Below are positions 1-11,410 of a stretch of 64,000 bases of DNA, piece by piece. How positions within the stretch are numbered: position 1 is the first letter of the stretch; each line of letters starts with the position of its first letter. The notes below the pieces were generated by a model. It worked only from the letters and a program-made list of their open reading frames with translations, was not told where the DNA came from and ran no database searches. This DNA is from Veronia pacifica (GTDB lineage: Bacteria; Pseudomonadota; Gammaproteobacteria; Enterobacterales; Vibrionaceae): the NCBI RefSeq assembly GCF_001707825.1, contig NZ_LYBM01000016.1, positions 1-64,000 of the forward strand, in the 5' to 3' direction. A program made the position numbers and the translations under genes.

Positions 1-16
1 AAGACTTAGCAGAATT

Positions 17-136
17 TGCTTGGCGACCATAGCGTTGTGGACCCACCTGACTCCATGCCGAACTCAGTAGTGAAACGCAACAGCGCCGATGGTAGTGTGG
101 GGTCTCCCCATGTGAGAGTAGGACATCGCCAGGCTT
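17..136 (+). rRNA. rrf: 5S ribosomal RNA
   Basis: A 120-nt sequence beginning TGCTTGGCGACC and ending CGCCAGGCTT, whose ends pair (GCTTGGCG with CGCCAGGC), contains the usual 5S blocks CCGAACTCAG, AGTGAAACG and GATGGTAGTGTGGGG. This is the 5S RNA of the large ribosomal subunit and marks the distal end of an rRNA operon whose 16S and 23S genes lie upstream of the window. Confidence 0.97.
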
Positions 137-227
137 AAACATCGTTTTCATCTTTTTGATAAAAAGATGAGAGCAAAAACAAATAAAGCAGCGACGATAA
201 GACTTTATTTGTTACTCAGGATTGAGT

Positions 228-304
228 GGAGCGGTAGTTCAGTTGGTTAGAATACCGGCCTGTCACGCCGGGGGTCGCGGGTTCGAGTCCCGTCCGCTCC
301 GCCA
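228..304 (+). tRNA. tRNA-Asp (anticodon GTC)
   Basis: A 77-nt cloverleaf: acceptor GGAGCGG pairs with CCGCTCC, the D-arm contains AGTTGGTTAGA, the anticodon stem-loop is CCGGC-CTGTCAC-GCCGG giving anticodon GTC, the T-arm is GCGGGTTCGAGTCCCGT, and the gene encodes its own CCA end. It lies 91 nt after the 5S gene, as in E. coli operons that carry 5S followed by tRNA-Asp and tRNA-Trp. Confidence 0.97.
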
Positions 305-313
305 CTTATCAAG

Positions 314-344
314 AAGCCTCGCTAGACATAGCGGGGCTTTTTTT
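314..344 (+). terminator. Rho-independent terminator after tRNA-Asp
   Basis: The inverted repeat AAGCCTCGCTA / TAGCGGGGCTT with a GACA loop is followed by a run of seven T. It sits between tRNA-Asp and tRNA-Trp, so the rRNA transcript may end here in part. The downstream stretch to 621 (about 280 nt) shows no gene or clear promoter that I can recognise. Confidence 0.85.
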
Positions 345-621
345 CGTCTATGACACAGTGAAATTCATTCGGGATAATTAGCTGCAAACTGCACAGTAAG
401 GTCAAAAAATTAGATTTTTTTGTGAAATGTCCTGATTGAAGACTGGCTGCGATAGTCAGTAGACGAACTTCACAGACCTAAAATGAAGAGGTCTAGAGAT
501 ATCTGAAGATACCTGGCTTCGGTATGATTCGCACTTTTGCTTAATAAGTAGGCATTCAGTCTGTAGATCTGCATCTTATGCTGGTGATTTTAGTCTGACA
601 CGATACAATAGGCGTCATTAA

Positions 622-698
<77 letters not shown>

Positions 699-703
699 CA
701 TTT

Positions 704-734
704 AAAGCCTCGGCAAAAATGCCGGGGCTTTTTT
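704..734 (+). terminator. Rho-independent terminator of the rRNA/tRNA operon
   Basis: The perfect-but-one-wobble stem AAAGCCTCGGCA / TGCCGGGGCTTT with loop AAAA and a T6 run directly follows tRNA-Trp. Confidence 0.88.
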
Positions 735-946
735 GTACCTGAGAGATCAGCCCGCAACAGTATGTGCACCCTTAGACTTCCTCTCCTCTAAGATTTCGAC
801 ACAGTGGAAATAGACGTACTCTTTTTCCATCATACCTCGCTTGCACTATTGCTACTCCCACTACTGTTTTGTTGTTTCAACTGATCACGAAACCTATCAC
901 TACAAGGTATGATAGGAACTCTCCCATAGAAATTGGAAATCAGCCG

Positions 947-1330
947 ATGACTCAACCCTTTATCCTTGGATTTATCGCTATAGGCGGTGCGTTTGGTGCC
1001 TGCTCTCGTTATTTGCTTTCTGAGCTTTGTGTGACGTTACTGGGGCGAGGATTTCCATATGGGACATTAACTGTCAACATTCTGGGCTCTTTTGCCATGG
1101 GGCTGCTGGTTGCGGCATTTGAACAGGGATTGCTGGCTACCTCTCCGTGGCGTCAGTTAATCGGTCTTGGTTTTCTTGGTGCCCTGACAACATTTTCGAC
1201 TTTTTCGATGGATAATGTTCTGCTGCTCCAACAAGGTGCGTTTTTTAAGATGGGACTGAATATATTTCTCAACGTGACTGTCTGTATTTTTGCGGCGTGG
1301 GCCGGGTTTCAGCTGCTTATGCGTACTTAG
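947..1330 (+). CDS. crcB: Fluoride ion channel CrcB/Fluc
   Basis: The 127-residue protein matches the length of E. coli CrcB and has four hydrophobic segments, with family motifs GGAFGACSRY near the N-terminus, NILGSFAMG in the second helix, and GFLGALTTFSTFSMDN containing the TTFSTF signature of the fluoride pore. It acts as a dual-topology dimer in the inner membrane that exports fluoride. An in-frame ATG exists at 869, but the 27th-residue ATG at 947 matches family length and is taken as the start. There is no fluoride riboswitch that I recognise in front of it. It is followed by the TPP riboswitch of the thi operon and is transcribed in the same direction. Confidence 0.93.
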   Translation: MTQPFILGFIAIGGAFGACSRYLLSELCVTLLGRGFPYGTLTVNILGSFAMGLLVAAFEQGLLATSPWRQLIGLGFLGALTTFSTFSMDNVLLLQQGAFFKMGLNIFLNVTVCIFAAWAGFQLLMRT

Positions 1331-1387
1331 TCTCAGAATTTTGCATTGCTGAGCGTTTAAAGGCTACATATACTGCAAAGCTTACTT

Positions 1388-1471
1388 GTCGGAGTGCCAT
1401 TTGGCTGAGACCGCTACTGCGGGATCCGTTGAACCTGATCAGGCTAATACCTGCGAAGGGAACAAGAGAAT
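1388..1471 (+). promoter_or_regulatory. TPP riboswitch (THI element) before thiC
   Basis: The hallmark blocks are present in order: GTCGGAGTGCC, GGCTGAGA, then CGGGATCCGTTGAACCTGAT and CAGGCTAATACCTGCGAAGG. They match the conserved P2/P4 cores of thiamine pyrophosphate riboswitches. It precedes thiC by about 100 nt, so TPP is expected to repress the whole thiCEFSGH operon in cis. The small open frame across it (1386-1601) is not a gene. Confidence 0.96.
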
Positions 1472-1489
1472 GAAATTGTGTATCAGTGA

Positions 1490-3481
<1,992 letters not shown>

Positions 3482-3491
3482 GGAGGAGAGG

Positions 3492-4145
3492 ATGAGAAAC
3501 GCGTTTGCCTCTATGCCGGATGGGATTGGACCTTTGTATCCGGTTGTTGATGATGTAGAGCTGCTCAAACGTCTCCTGTCTCTTGGGGTGCGAACTGTCC
3601 AGCTCAGGGTGAAAGATCCGGCGAATCCTGATTTGGAACAGATGATAAGAGACACGGTGGAGGCTGGAAAGGCACATCAGGCTCAGGTGTTTATTAACGA
3701 TCACTGGCAATTGGCACTAAAGGCGGGGGCCTATGGTATTCACCTGGGGCAGGATGATCTGAAAACGGCGGATCTTGAGGCGATTTGTGATGCCGGGATC
3801 CGGCTGGGCGTGTCAACGCGCACGACAGATGAGCTGAATTACGCGCTGTCTCTCTGCCCGAGCTATGTTGCCATTGGTCATATTTTCCCAACCCCGACTA
3901 AAAAAATGCCGACACCGCCACAGGGGGTTGAGGCATTGAAAAAACACCTGGCAACCGTCGCGGGTCGCTGCCCGACCGTTGCTATTGGCGGTATTGATAT
4001 CAGCCGTGCTCCCGATGTGTGGCAGACGGGTGTAAGTGCGGTCGCAGTTGTCAGGGCAATCACTCAAGCCGATGATCTGCCTGACACACTCAGAGAATTT
4101 GGGGATCTGTTCACTGAGGAGGCAAGGTATGAAGGCACTAAATGA
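3492..4145 (+). CDS. thiE: Thiamine-phosphate synthase ThiE
   Basis: This 217-residue TIM barrel joins hydroxymethylpyrimidine diphosphate and the carboxythiazole phosphate to give thiamine phosphate. Recognisable family signatures are VQLRVKDP (diphosphate contact), FINDHWQLAL, GIHLGQDDL, LGVSTRT and IGHIFPTPTKK, and a final phosphate site AIGGID. The ATG at 3492 is preceded by AGGAGG, which decides against the longer frame that opens at 3456 inside thiC. Start follows thiC by 10 nt; the end overlaps thiF by 17 nt. Confidence 0.96.
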   Translation: MRNAFASMPDGIGPLYPVVDDVELLKRLLSLGVRTVQLRVKDPANPDLEQMIRDTVEAGKAHQAQVFINDHWQLALKAGAYGIHLGQDDLKTADLEAICDAGIRLGVSTRTTDELNYALSLCPSYVAIGHIFPTPTKKMPTPPQGVEALKKHLATVAGRCPTVAIGGIDISRAPDVWQTGVSAVAVVRAITQADDLPDTLREFGDLFTEEARYEGTK

Positions 4146-4917
4146 TCAGCAGTTTACCCGCTACAGTCGGCAGATCATGTTGCAAGATATCGGCGAAGTG
4201 GGGCAGCGTGCTCTGTTGGAGACTAAGATTCTTATTATCGGGTGCGGCGGTCTCGGGACCGCAGCCTCTATGTACCTTTGTGGTGCCGGAATCGGGCAGC
4301 TGGTTCTGGCGGATGGTGATGACGTTGATGTATCAAACCTCCATCGGCAGGTTGCTTACCGGGAGCCTGATCTGGGCAGCAACAAAGCCAGTGCCCTAGC
4401 TCATCAACTCAATGGTATTAATCCCGATACCCGAACACGTACAGTCAATAAAATGTTGGACAGCGATCGGCTGGCGATGGAAGTGTCCATGGCAGATCTG
4501 GTGCTGGATTGTTCGGACAATATGGCGACTCGACAAGCGGTTAATCTGGCTTGTATCTCAGAGCACACGCCATTGATATCAGGCGCTGCCATTGGCTGGC
4601 AGGGGCAGCACATGCTGTTTGACTTTAGACGGCCCTCTCCGTGCTACCGTTGCCTGTTTGGTCAACAAGAGGATTTACCGGGAGGTAACTGTCAGACTGG
4701 CGGCATCGCTGGACCTGTGGTCGGTATTATTGGCAACATGCAGGCGCTTGCAGCAATAAAGTTGATATTAATGGACAGCCCTCAGCCTGCCGAGTTTCAC
4801 CAGTTCTGCGGCAACACCCTATCAATGACAAGACTAGCTATTTCCCCCGATCCCTCATGTCCCGCCTGTTCACCTTATCATGCCAAGGAGGCACACCATG
4901 CAGATAGTCCTCAATGA
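4129..4917 (+). CDS. thiF: ThiS adenylyltransferase ThiF
   Basis: A 262-residue E1-like enzyme that adenylates the C-terminal glycine of ThiS, the first step of sulfur loading. The ATP-binding Rossmann motif GCGGLGTAASMYL is at about 39-51, followed by VDVSNLHRQV and DLGSNKASA. Two CXXC pairs, CYRC in the middle and CPAC near the C-terminus, form the structural zinc site. ATG at 4129 has GAGGCAAGG just upstream; it overlaps thiE, suggesting translational coupling. The frame runs into the thiS start. Confidence 0.96.
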   Translation: MKALNDQQFTRYSRQIMLQDIGEVGQRALLETKILIIGCGGLGTAASMYLCGAGIGQLVLADGDDVDVSNLHRQVAYREPDLGSNKASALAHQLNGINPDTRTRTVNKMLDSDRLAMEVSMADLVLDCSDNMATRQAVNLACISEHTPLISGAAIGWQGQHMLFDFRRPSPCYRCLFGQQEDLPGGNCQTGGIAGPVVGIIGNMQALAAIKLILMDSPQPAEFHQFCGNTLSMTRLAISPDPSCPACSPYHAKEAHHADSPQ

Positions 4918-5098
4918 ATCGCCTCACACCCCGGAGTCAGCGACCGACCTGGCTGCACTGATTCAAGAGCTGGCATTGCCGTCTGAATCGGTTGCCATTG
5001 CTGTGGAAGGTGCTGTTATTCCCAGAAGTCAGTGGGCTGAGGTTCCACTGACTGAGGGGCTCAGACTTACCGTTTTTCAGGCGATAGCAGGAGGTTGA
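4898..5098 (+). CDS. thiS: Sulfur carrier protein ThiS
   Basis: A 66-residue ubiquitin-like protein ending in the required Gly-Gly (AIAGG). ThiF adenylates this end and it is turned into a thiocarboxylate that donates sulfur to the thiazole ring. ATG at 4898 follows a strong AAGGAGG. It overlaps thiF by 20 nt and ends three bases before thiG, so translation of the three is probably coupled. Confidence 0.95.
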   Translation: MQIVLNESPHTPESATDLAALIQELALPSESVAIAVEGAVIPRSQWAEVPLTEGLRLTVFQAIAGG

Positions 5099-5100
5099 GC

Positions 5101-5880
5101 ATGTTGAAAATCGCAGATAAAACCTTTGAATCACGTTTGTTTACCGGTACGGGTAAATTCTCAGGGGCCGCTTTGATGGCCAGCGCTATAGAAGCGTCTG
5201 GCTCCGAGTTGGTCACTATGGCACTGAGGCGGGTGGATATTCACAACCGGGATGATGACATTCTGTCACCTTTACTGGCCGCTGGTATCAACCTACTTCC
5301 CAATACATCAGGTGCGAAAACGGCAGAAGAGGCTGTTTTTGCTGGTCGTCTTGCCCGGGAAGCACTGGGAACAAACTGGCTCAAGCTGGAAATCCATCCT
5401 GACCCGCGATACCTGATGCCCGATCCTATCGAAACGCTGAAAGCTGCGGAATCTCTGGTTCAGGAAGGCTTTGTCGTTTTGCCTTATTGTCATGCCGACC
5501 CCGTGTTATGCAAACGGCTCGAAGAGGTGGGTTGTGCTGCTGTGATGCCTCTTGGAGCTCCAATCGGCAGTAATAAGGGGCTGGTGAGTGGTGACTTTCT
5601 CGATATCATTATTGAGCAGGCGAATGTACCAGTGGTGATCGATGCTGGAATTGGTGCTCCTTCTCATGCCGCACTGGCGATGGAAAAAGGTGCCGATGCG
5701 GTACTGGTTAATACCGCGATTGCAGCGGCTGTTAACCCCGTCGCCATGGCGACGGCTTTCCGGGGTGCAGTGGAGGCGGGAAGGCTGGCGTATGAATCTG
5801 GGTTGGCAGGACAGGTTCAACAGGCTGTAGCCTCAAGCCCCCTGACTGCTTTTCTTGGCACCTCTGAGGTGCAGGGATGA
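5101..5880 (+). CDS. thiG: Thiazole synthase ThiG
   Basis: A 259-residue TIM-barrel enzyme that condenses 1-deoxyxylulose phosphate, dehydroglycine and ThiS-thiocarboxylate into the thiazole phosphate. Motifs nearly identical to E. coli ThiG are [31 protein letters not shown] (the lysine forms the substrate Schiff base), [25 protein letters not shown] and [14 protein letters not shown] at 5101 has CAGGAGG six bases upstream; a TTG at 5095 overlaps that site and is unlikely. It overlaps thiH by four bases. Confidence 0.97.
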   Translation: MLKIADKTFESRLFTGTGKFSGAALMASAIEASGSELVTMALRRVDIHNRDDDILSPLLAAGINLLPNTSGAKTAEEAVFAGRLAREALGTNWLKLEIHPDPRYLMPDPIETLKAAESLVQEGFVVLPYCHADPVLCKRLEEVGCAAVMPLGAPIGSNKGLVSGDFLDIIIEQANVPVVIDAGIGAPSHAALAMEKGADAVLVNTAIAAAVNPVAMATAFRGAVEAGRLAYESGLAGQVQQAVASSPLTAFLGTSEVQG

Positions 5881-6989
5881 GCTTTTCAGATGTTTGGCGC
5901 ACCCTTGACTGGGATGATGTTCGCCTGTCTGTGTATGGTAAAACGGCCGCCGATGTTGAGCGGGCCCTGACAAGGCCTAAACGGACGCTGGAAGATTTTA
6001 AAGCCTTGATCTCTCCAGCGGCTGAGCCTTATCTGGAGACAATGGCTCAGCAGTCTGCTGTGCTGACCCGTCAGCGATTTGGCCACACTATCAACTTCTT
6101 TGTGCCCTTGTATCTCTCTAACCTGTGCGCCAATGTCTGTACCTATTGCGGCTTTTCGATGGAAAACCGAATCAAGCGAAAGACATTAAACAAAGAAGAA
6201 ATTCAGGCTGAATGTGATGCGATTAAATCCATGGGATTTGACAGTATTCTGCTGGTGACAGGCGAGCATGAGACCAAGGTTGGTATGCGCTATTTCCGCG
6301 ATATGGTGCCTGAGATAAAAAAGGCGTTCAGCTATCTGGCAATGGAGGTTCAGCCTCTGGATACTGAAAATTATGCGGAGCTGAAAACACTGGGGCTAGA
6401 TGCTGTGATGGTCTATCAGGAGACCTATCATGCACGAACCTATGCACTGCATCATCTCAGGGGCAATAAGTCTGATTTCGAGTATCGTCTGGATACGCCT
6501 GACAGGCTGGCGCAGGCAGGAATTGACAAAATAGGACTGGGTGCGCTGATTGGCTTAGAAGACTGGCGGACGGATTGCTTTTTCGCCGCCGCGCACCTTG
6601 ATCATCTTGAGCGCAGATACTGGCGCAGTCGTTATTCGTTGGCATTTCCCCGTCTACGACCTTGTGAGGGTGCCCTTCAGCCAAAGTCAGTGATGACAGA
6701 CCGGCAGTTGGTGCAACTGATTTGTGCGTTCAGGCTGTTCAGTGCCGATGTAGAGTTGTCCATGTCGACACGGGAATCGCCTTTTTTCAGGGACAGTGTT
6801 CTTCCTCTTGGTATCACCCATATGTCTGCTGCTTCCCGCACTCAGCCGGGTGGCTATGCGAACGGCGAGGAGGCTCTGGAGCAGTTTTCAACGTCAGATG
6901 AGCGAAGCGCTGCTGATGTGGCGGCTGCCGTCAGGCAGGCAGGTTTTGATGTGGTATGGAAAGACTGGCATAGGGGCTACTCTGGCTGA
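5877..6989 (+). CDS. thiH: 2-iminoacetate synthase ThiH
   Basis: A 370-residue radical SAM tyrosine lyase that supplies dehydroglycine for ThiG, forming a ThiGH complex. The cluster motif is CANVCTYC (CX3CX2C) at about residue 84. [15 protein letters not shown] and VYQETYH are typical of ThiH. The start overlaps the thiG stop (ATGA). It is the last gene of the operon. ThiH with no thiO in the operon points to the E. coli-like, oxygen-sensitive route to dehydroglycine. Confidence 0.97.
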   Translation: MSFSDVWRTLDWDDVRLSVYGKTAADVERALTRPKRTLEDFKALISPAAEPYLETMAQQSAVLTRQRFGHTINFFVPLYLSNLCANVCTYCGFSMENRIKRKTLNKEEIQAECDAIKSMGFDSILLVTGEHETKVGMRYFRDMVPEIKKAFSYLAMEVQPLDTENYAELKTLGLDAVMVYQETYHARTYALHHLRGNKSDFEYRLDTPDRLAQAGIDKIGLGALIGLEDWRTDCFFAAAHLDHLERRYWRSRYSLAFPRLRPCEGALQPKSVMTDRQLVQLICAFRLFSADVELSMSTRESPFFRDSVLPLGITHMSAASRTQPGGYANGEEALEQFSTSDERSAADVAAAVRQAGFDVVWKDWHRGYSG

Positions 6990-7014
6990 ACGCCATCAGT
7001 ATGTCTTTATATAA

Positions 7015-7043
7015 AAAGAGCCGGATTGCCCGGCTCTTTTTTT
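7015..7043. terminator. Bidirectional terminator between thiH and the aminopeptidase gene
   Basis: AAAGAGCCGG / CCGGCTCTTT with a five-base loop is flanked by A-rich sequence on the left and a T run on the right, so it can end transcription of the converging genes on both strands. Confidence 0.88.
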
Positions 7044-7061
7044 AACGAAAGCTCAAAAACG

Positions 7062-8843
7062 TTAGAGCGGTAAACAGGCCAGTTTAAGCCAAGCCAGATC
7101 GTCACCTTCGAGTGACGGGCTAATGGCCTGCCACACTTTTTGATGATAGTCATTCCACCACGATATCTCTGATTCTGTCATCAGGGACAAGTCAACCAGA
7201 CGACGGTCAATAGGTGCGCGTGTCAGCGATTCAAAGCCCAGCATTGGACGGTCGCCTGAGGTTTCCACGTTGACCACAACTTCTAGGTTCTCGATACGGA
7301 TACCAAAGCTGTCATCACGGTAATAACCAGGCTCATTCGATACCACCATGCCCGGTAGCAGTGCCACAGGATTATGTACCTTACTGATACGTTGTGGCCC
7401 CTCATGCACACTGAGGAAGTGACCGACTCCGTGGCCTGTGCCATGGTCGAAGTCGTAGCCGTGTGCCCACAGGTGCTGACGCGCAAGCGCATCCAATTGA
7501 CTGCCTGTCGTGCCATGAGGGAAACGACTGGTCGCCAGTGCAATGTGGCCTTTAAGTACCAGAGTAAAGGTCTTTTTCACTTCGGCACTGCACTCACCAA
7601 TGGCGACGGTGCGGGTAATGTCGGTGGTACCGTTCGGGTACTGACCGCCTGAGTCAACCAGATACACATTGTCTTGCTCCAGCTCGCCGGGAACAGACTG
7701 ATTGAGGTGGTTGTAGTGACACATGGCTGCATTGCCGCCTGCTGCGGAAATGGTGTCAAAGCTCAGATCTGCCAGCGTTTCATCGACCTGACGGAATGCA
7801 AGCAGCTTATCAGCCAGTTCGGCTTCGTTCGGCATGTTACCTGCTGCCACTTCACGATCTATCCATGCCAGAAAACGGCTAACAGCCACACCATCACGGA
7901 TATGACAGGCTCTGATGCCTGCCGCTTCGGTATCATTTTTAGCCGCCTTGATCAGCAGACAAGGATCGCTGCCATGAATGATTGTTGCGCCGGCTGCGGT
8001 CAGTGTCTGGCTAACCCATGCATTACTGGTTGCCGGATCAACCAATACCTTGCGGCCTGACTGAGCTTTCAAGACGTCAGCCATAGTATCAGGATCACTG
8101 ACTGTCACACCTGAACCCACATGCGCGGCGAATTCCTGAGGTAGACGATGGCTGTCGATAAAGAAGGTGACAGCACCCGTGGCGTCGACGACAGCCTGAG
8201 ATAACAGGACGGGAAGGCGCGATATATCACCACCACGAATATTGAGGAGCCAGCAAATACTGTCTAGCTGGGTAAGTACCGCCAAGTCTGCACCAATTGC
8301 TTGTAATTCAGCGGCGATCTGTTGGCGTTTTTCTTCACTGCTGACACCGACCAGTGACTGCCCCATCAGGCGGGCGTCGGTCAGGAGTGGTGTTGGACGT
8401 TCTGCCCACAGCGTGTCGATGGGATTGGCATCAATGCTCACCAGCGTCAGCTGCCCTGCGACTTTATCCTGTGCTGCCTGCAACCAACTTGCGCTGTGCA
8501 GTTTCGGGTCAATGGCTACTTTGCTGCCTGCTGGCAGTGTGTCCAGCAACCAGCCCAGAACAGGTTCTTCATGCAGATGACGGTACTCAAAAATGTCACC
8601 GGGTACCTGCTTGCGCACCTGAACCGTATAACGGCCATCAGCAAAAACAGCGGCGTTATCTCTTGTGACAACAGCAGCCCCTGCCGAGGCGGTGAATCCG
8701 GTCGCCCAAAGAAGACGTTCGTTGTGGGCAGGTACATATTCTCCGAGGAATTCATCCTCACGCGGGATCACCAGTGCGTCCAGTGCCTGGTCTTCCAGCC
8801 AGCGGCGCAGTTCTTCAATGCGGCTTGCGTAGTTGGCGTCCAT
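7062..8843 (-). CDS. Xaa-Pro aminopeptidase, three-domain M24B family
   Basis: A 593-residue metallopeptidase expected to remove N-terminal residues preceding proline in the cytosol. It has the long three-domain layout of eukaryotic-type aminopeptidase P (two creatinase-like N-terminal domains, then the pita-bread domain) rather than the roughly 440-residue E. coli PepP. Metal and catalytic motifs are visible in the C-terminal domain: VDSGGQYPNGTTDITRT (first Asp pair), GTGHGVGHFLSVHEGP (His), NEPGYY (Glu) and GIRIENLEVV (Glu). The start ATG at 8843 is preceded by AGGAA. It stands alone, converging on the thi operon. Confidence 0.92.
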   Translation of the reverse strand: MDANYASRIEELRRWLEDQALDALVIPREDEFLGEYVPAHNERLLWATGFTASAGAAVVTRDNAAVFADGRYTVQVRKQVPGDIFEYRHLHEEPVLGWLLDTLPAGSKVAIDPKLHSASWLQAAQDKVAGQLTLVSIDANPIDTLWAERPTPLLTDARLMGQSLVGVSSEEKRQQIAAELQAIGADLAVLTQLDSICWLLNIRGGDISRLPVLLSQAVVDATGAVTFFIDSHRLPQEFAAHVGSGVTVSDPDTMADVLKAQSGRKVLVDPATSNAWVSQTLTAAGATIIHGSDPCLLIKAAKNDTEAAGIRACHIRDGVAVSRFLAWIDREVAAGNMPNEAELADKLLAFRQVDETLADLSFDTISAAGGNAAMCHYNHLNQSVPGELEQDNVYLVDSGGQYPNGTTDITRTVAIGECSAEVKKTFTLVLKGHIALATSRFPHGTTGSQLDALARQHLWAHGYDFDHGTGHGVGHFLSVHEGPQRISKVHNPVALLPGMVVSNEPGYYRDDSFGIRIENLEVVVNVETSGDRPMLGFESLTRAPIDRRLVDLSLMTESEISWWNDYHQKVWQAISPSLEGDDLAWLKLACLPL

Positions 8844-8955
8844 GTTTCTTCCTATCTGTTGATGACTGACCGCAGTAAAAAAGCCTGATGTCAGTCTGGC
8901 GCGTTACTAAATTCGTTCTCTATCTTCGACTACTCTGAAGATGATTGTCTATAAG

Positions 8956-9924
8956 CTATCGGTTTTCCGCAGTAGCTGCAATTTCTGTCATTTGTCTGCA
9001 GCGTGAAATGATCAACTGCTTTAGCCAAGTATGTCCAGCGTCATTTTGCCTGTTCTGGTGCCAGAACAGAGTATATTCCATTGGTGGAAGGGGCTCTGGT
9101 AGGTCAATGACCACCAGATTCAACTGTCTGGCGACAGCTGTTGCGAAATGATGTGGGGCGGTGAACACCAGATCAGTGTGGGTACAAAGACTGGCAGCGC
9201 TGTTAAAGTCTGGAACATACATCGCAATATCTCTCTCCAGCCCCCGCTCAGCAAGTTTGATATCCAGTAGCCAGCGATCGTTGCCCAAACAGCGAACCTG
9301 AATATGTCGTTGCCGCATGTAGTTAGCGATATCCCATGTTTCATTGAGTACCGGGTGATTTTGCCGAACGATCACACTCTGGAAATCCTCATAGAGGGCT
9401 TCAGTAATGATACCCGGCGGCGGTGCCAGCGTGAGCACTGCGTCTTCGGGGTTGATATCTTTTCCTGTAATACCAAAGTCGACCTCTCCACGAGACATAG
9501 CGTCAAAGGTATTGCGGGTCCAGGCATGGGTATCGAGCGTGATGGAAGGCGCAGCCTCTAAGATCTCACCCAGAAATCGGGGCATCAGCAAGGGATATGC
9601 ACTTTCCACCAAAGAAAAGTGAAAACGCCTGTCACTGGTTGCCGGGTCAAACTGATCGGGTGCAGTCAAGTTTTCCAGTCGACTCAGCAGGGCAGACAGT
9701 TCAGGTTTCAGGCTTTGGGCCTTAACCGTTGGGTGCAGCCCCCATGATGTGCGGGTAAACAGGGGATCATCGAACTGATTACGCAGCTTTGCCAGACATT
9801 TGCTGACCGCTGATTGGCTGAGATTCAGCCGCTGAGCCGCACGGGTGACATTGCATTCTTCGATCAACACGTAGAGGCAAACCAACAGGTTGAGGTCTAC
9901 GCGTTGTAACTGATTCAGATTCAC
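8956..9924 (-). CDS. LysR-family transcriptional regulator (LeuO/NodD-like)
   Basis: The N-terminal winged-helix reads RVDLNLLVCLYVLIEE, then NVTRAAQRLNLSQSAVSKCL and DPLFTRTSWGLHPT, the usual LysR pattern; the remaining 230 residues form the effector-binding domain. The opening RVDLNLL is typical of the LeuO/NodD branch. The frame is open back to ATG 9969, but GTG 9924 has an AGGAA upstream and starts right before the conserved region; I take it with moderate confidence. It is divergent from the exporter at 10024 and is its likely regulator, by analogy with such pairs. Confidence 0.85.
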   Translation of the reverse strand: MNLNQLQRVDLNLLVCLYVLIEECNVTRAAQRLNLSQSAVSKCLAKLRNQFDDPLFTRTSWGLHPTVKAQSLKPELSALLSRLENLTAPDQFDPATSDRRFHFSLVESAYPLLMPRFLGEILEAAPSITLDTHAWTRNTFDAMSRGEVDFGITGKDINPEDAVLTLAPPPGIITEALYEDFQSVIVRQNHPVLNETWDIANYMRQRHIQVRCLGNDRWLLDIKLAERGLERDIAMYVPDFNSAASLCTHTDLVFTAPHHFATAVARQLNLVVIDLPEPLPPMEYTLFWHQNRQNDAGHTWLKQLIISRCRQMTEIAATAENR

Positions 9925-10023
9925 AGCCTGATATTCCTGATAAGAATGAGTGATGTGAATATAAACCATTTTTGTTCATATCACGACGACAGTAGACTGC
10001 GCGGCATAAGACAGGAGAGAGCA

Positions 10024-11226
10024 ATGAATTCGACACAACAAAATAATCCTGCCAGGTTGATAGCCCTGATGGTCATTCTGGTGCTTTTTAGCCCAATGGC
10101 GATTGATATCTATCTACCGGCAATTCCGCAAATGGCTGCTGATTTTAATGTTAACCCGGTACTTGTTCAGGATACGGTGACACTTTTCATGATAAGCCTT
10201 GGCGCAGGTCAGTTATTTGCTGGCCCTCTGGCTGATCGCCTTGGCCGACGCACTGTCGCGATAGCGGGTATCGCTATTTACTTTGTCAGCTCCGGTTTGG
10301 CCTATGTGGCCCAGTCGCTTGATGCCTTACTGATTGCCCGGGTATTGCAGGGACTGGGAGCCTGCGCCACGTCAGTGTGTGCCTTTGCTGCGGTGCGTGA
10401 CACCTTTGGTGCTAAACGCAGTGGTCAGATGATCAGCTACCTCAACGGCGCCATTTGTTTTGTACCTGCATTGGCTCCATTACTTGGCAGCTGGTTGACC
10501 CATCATTTTGGTTGGCGGGCTAATTTCAGCTTTATGTTGATTTATGCGCTTATCGGACTGGTTTTGGTCTCGGTGTTTTTCCGTGAGACGCGACCGGCTG
10601 ATACTGACAGCTCTGGTCCATTATTCAGTCCAGCAAGGTACAGTGCAGTACTTCGTGAGCCAGTATTTCTTTATCATGCCAGTCTGTGTCTGTTGGCGAT
10701 GGCGGTGATCATAGCTTATGTTACCTCAGCACCAAGCTGGCTGATCACCCACAAAGGCCTGACGATGGAGGCCTTTACTAAGTGGTTTGCAGCCAATGCG
10801 GTTTTGAATATCACGGCTGCCATGACCGCGCCAAAATTCATGGATAGATATGGTAGCAGAAGAGCACTGAATCTTGGCCTGACCTTATTGGTTGGCTCTG
10901 GTGCTTTAATGATGTTGCTGGCACCGCTCGATAGTGCCCTGAGTTTTATGCTGCCTATTTTTATTTCTTCGTTTGGCTTTGCTTGGGTACTGGGTGCGGC
11001 AGCAGGCAAGGCTCTTGAGCCTTTTGGTCAGCGTGCCGGAACGGCTGCGGCATTGCTTGGTTTGTTTCAGATGACTGGCGCTGGGGCATTGGTGAGTGCC
11101 ACGCAGCGACTTCATCTCGATGCGCCAGCGCTGATGACACTGCATATGGTGTTGTTATTGCCGACACTGCTGCTGCTTTGGAGTGCGACAGGTAAGAGAT
11201 TGCATTCGGCATGTCTTCCTGAATGA
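10024..11226 (+). CDS. Bcr/CflA-type drug efflux transporter (MFS)
   Basis: A 400-residue inner-membrane antiporter with about 12 hydrophobic segments. The first helix contains FSPMAIDIYLPAIPQMA, the signature of the Bcr/CflA (DHA1) subfamily, followed by GAGQLFAGPLADRLGRRTVA, the loop 2-3 motif of the major facilitator family. The substrate cannot be told from sequence. The ATG at 10024 has AGGAGAG upstream and matches family length, so the extra 26 codons from 9946 are not used. It is divergent from a LysR regulator. Confidence 0.9.
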   Translation: MNSTQQNNPARLIALMVILVLFSPMAIDIYLPAIPQMAADFNVNPVLVQDTVTLFMISLGAGQLFAGPLADRLGRRTVAIAGIAIYFVSSGLAYVAQSLDALLIARVLQGLGACATSVCAFAAVRDTFGAKRSGQMISYLNGAICFVPALAPLLGSWLTHHFGWRANFSFMLIYALIGLVLVSVFFRETRPADTDSSGPLFSPARYSAVLREPVFLYHASLCLLAMAVIIAYVTSAPSWLITHKGLTMEAFTKWFAANAVLNITAAMTAPKFMDRYGSRRALNLGLTLLVGSGALMMLLAPLDSALSFMLPIFISSFGFAWVLGAAAGKALEPFGQRAGTAAALLGLFQMTGAGALVSATQRLHLDAPALMTLHMVLLLPTLLLLWSATGKRLHSACLPE

Positions 11227-11285
11227 AAGCATCATAACTGACTGAAACGCTGCATATAAAAGTACATTTATTTTAAATTGGACAT

Positions 11286-11320
11286 AAAGCCTGAAGTTTT
11301 TCTGACTTCAGGCTTTTTTT
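11286..11320 (+). terminator. Rho-independent terminator after the MFS exporter
   Basis: AAAGCCTGAAGT / ACTTCAGGCTTT with a short T-rich loop and a T7 run. Confidence 0.88.
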
Positions 11321-11410
11321 CTTTTGCTGATAGACAGTAATTAGGAGTATATTTGTTGGGCAATATCTTTTTTATTCTGTGATTAATTATAAACAGGCAG
11401 CAAATACATT

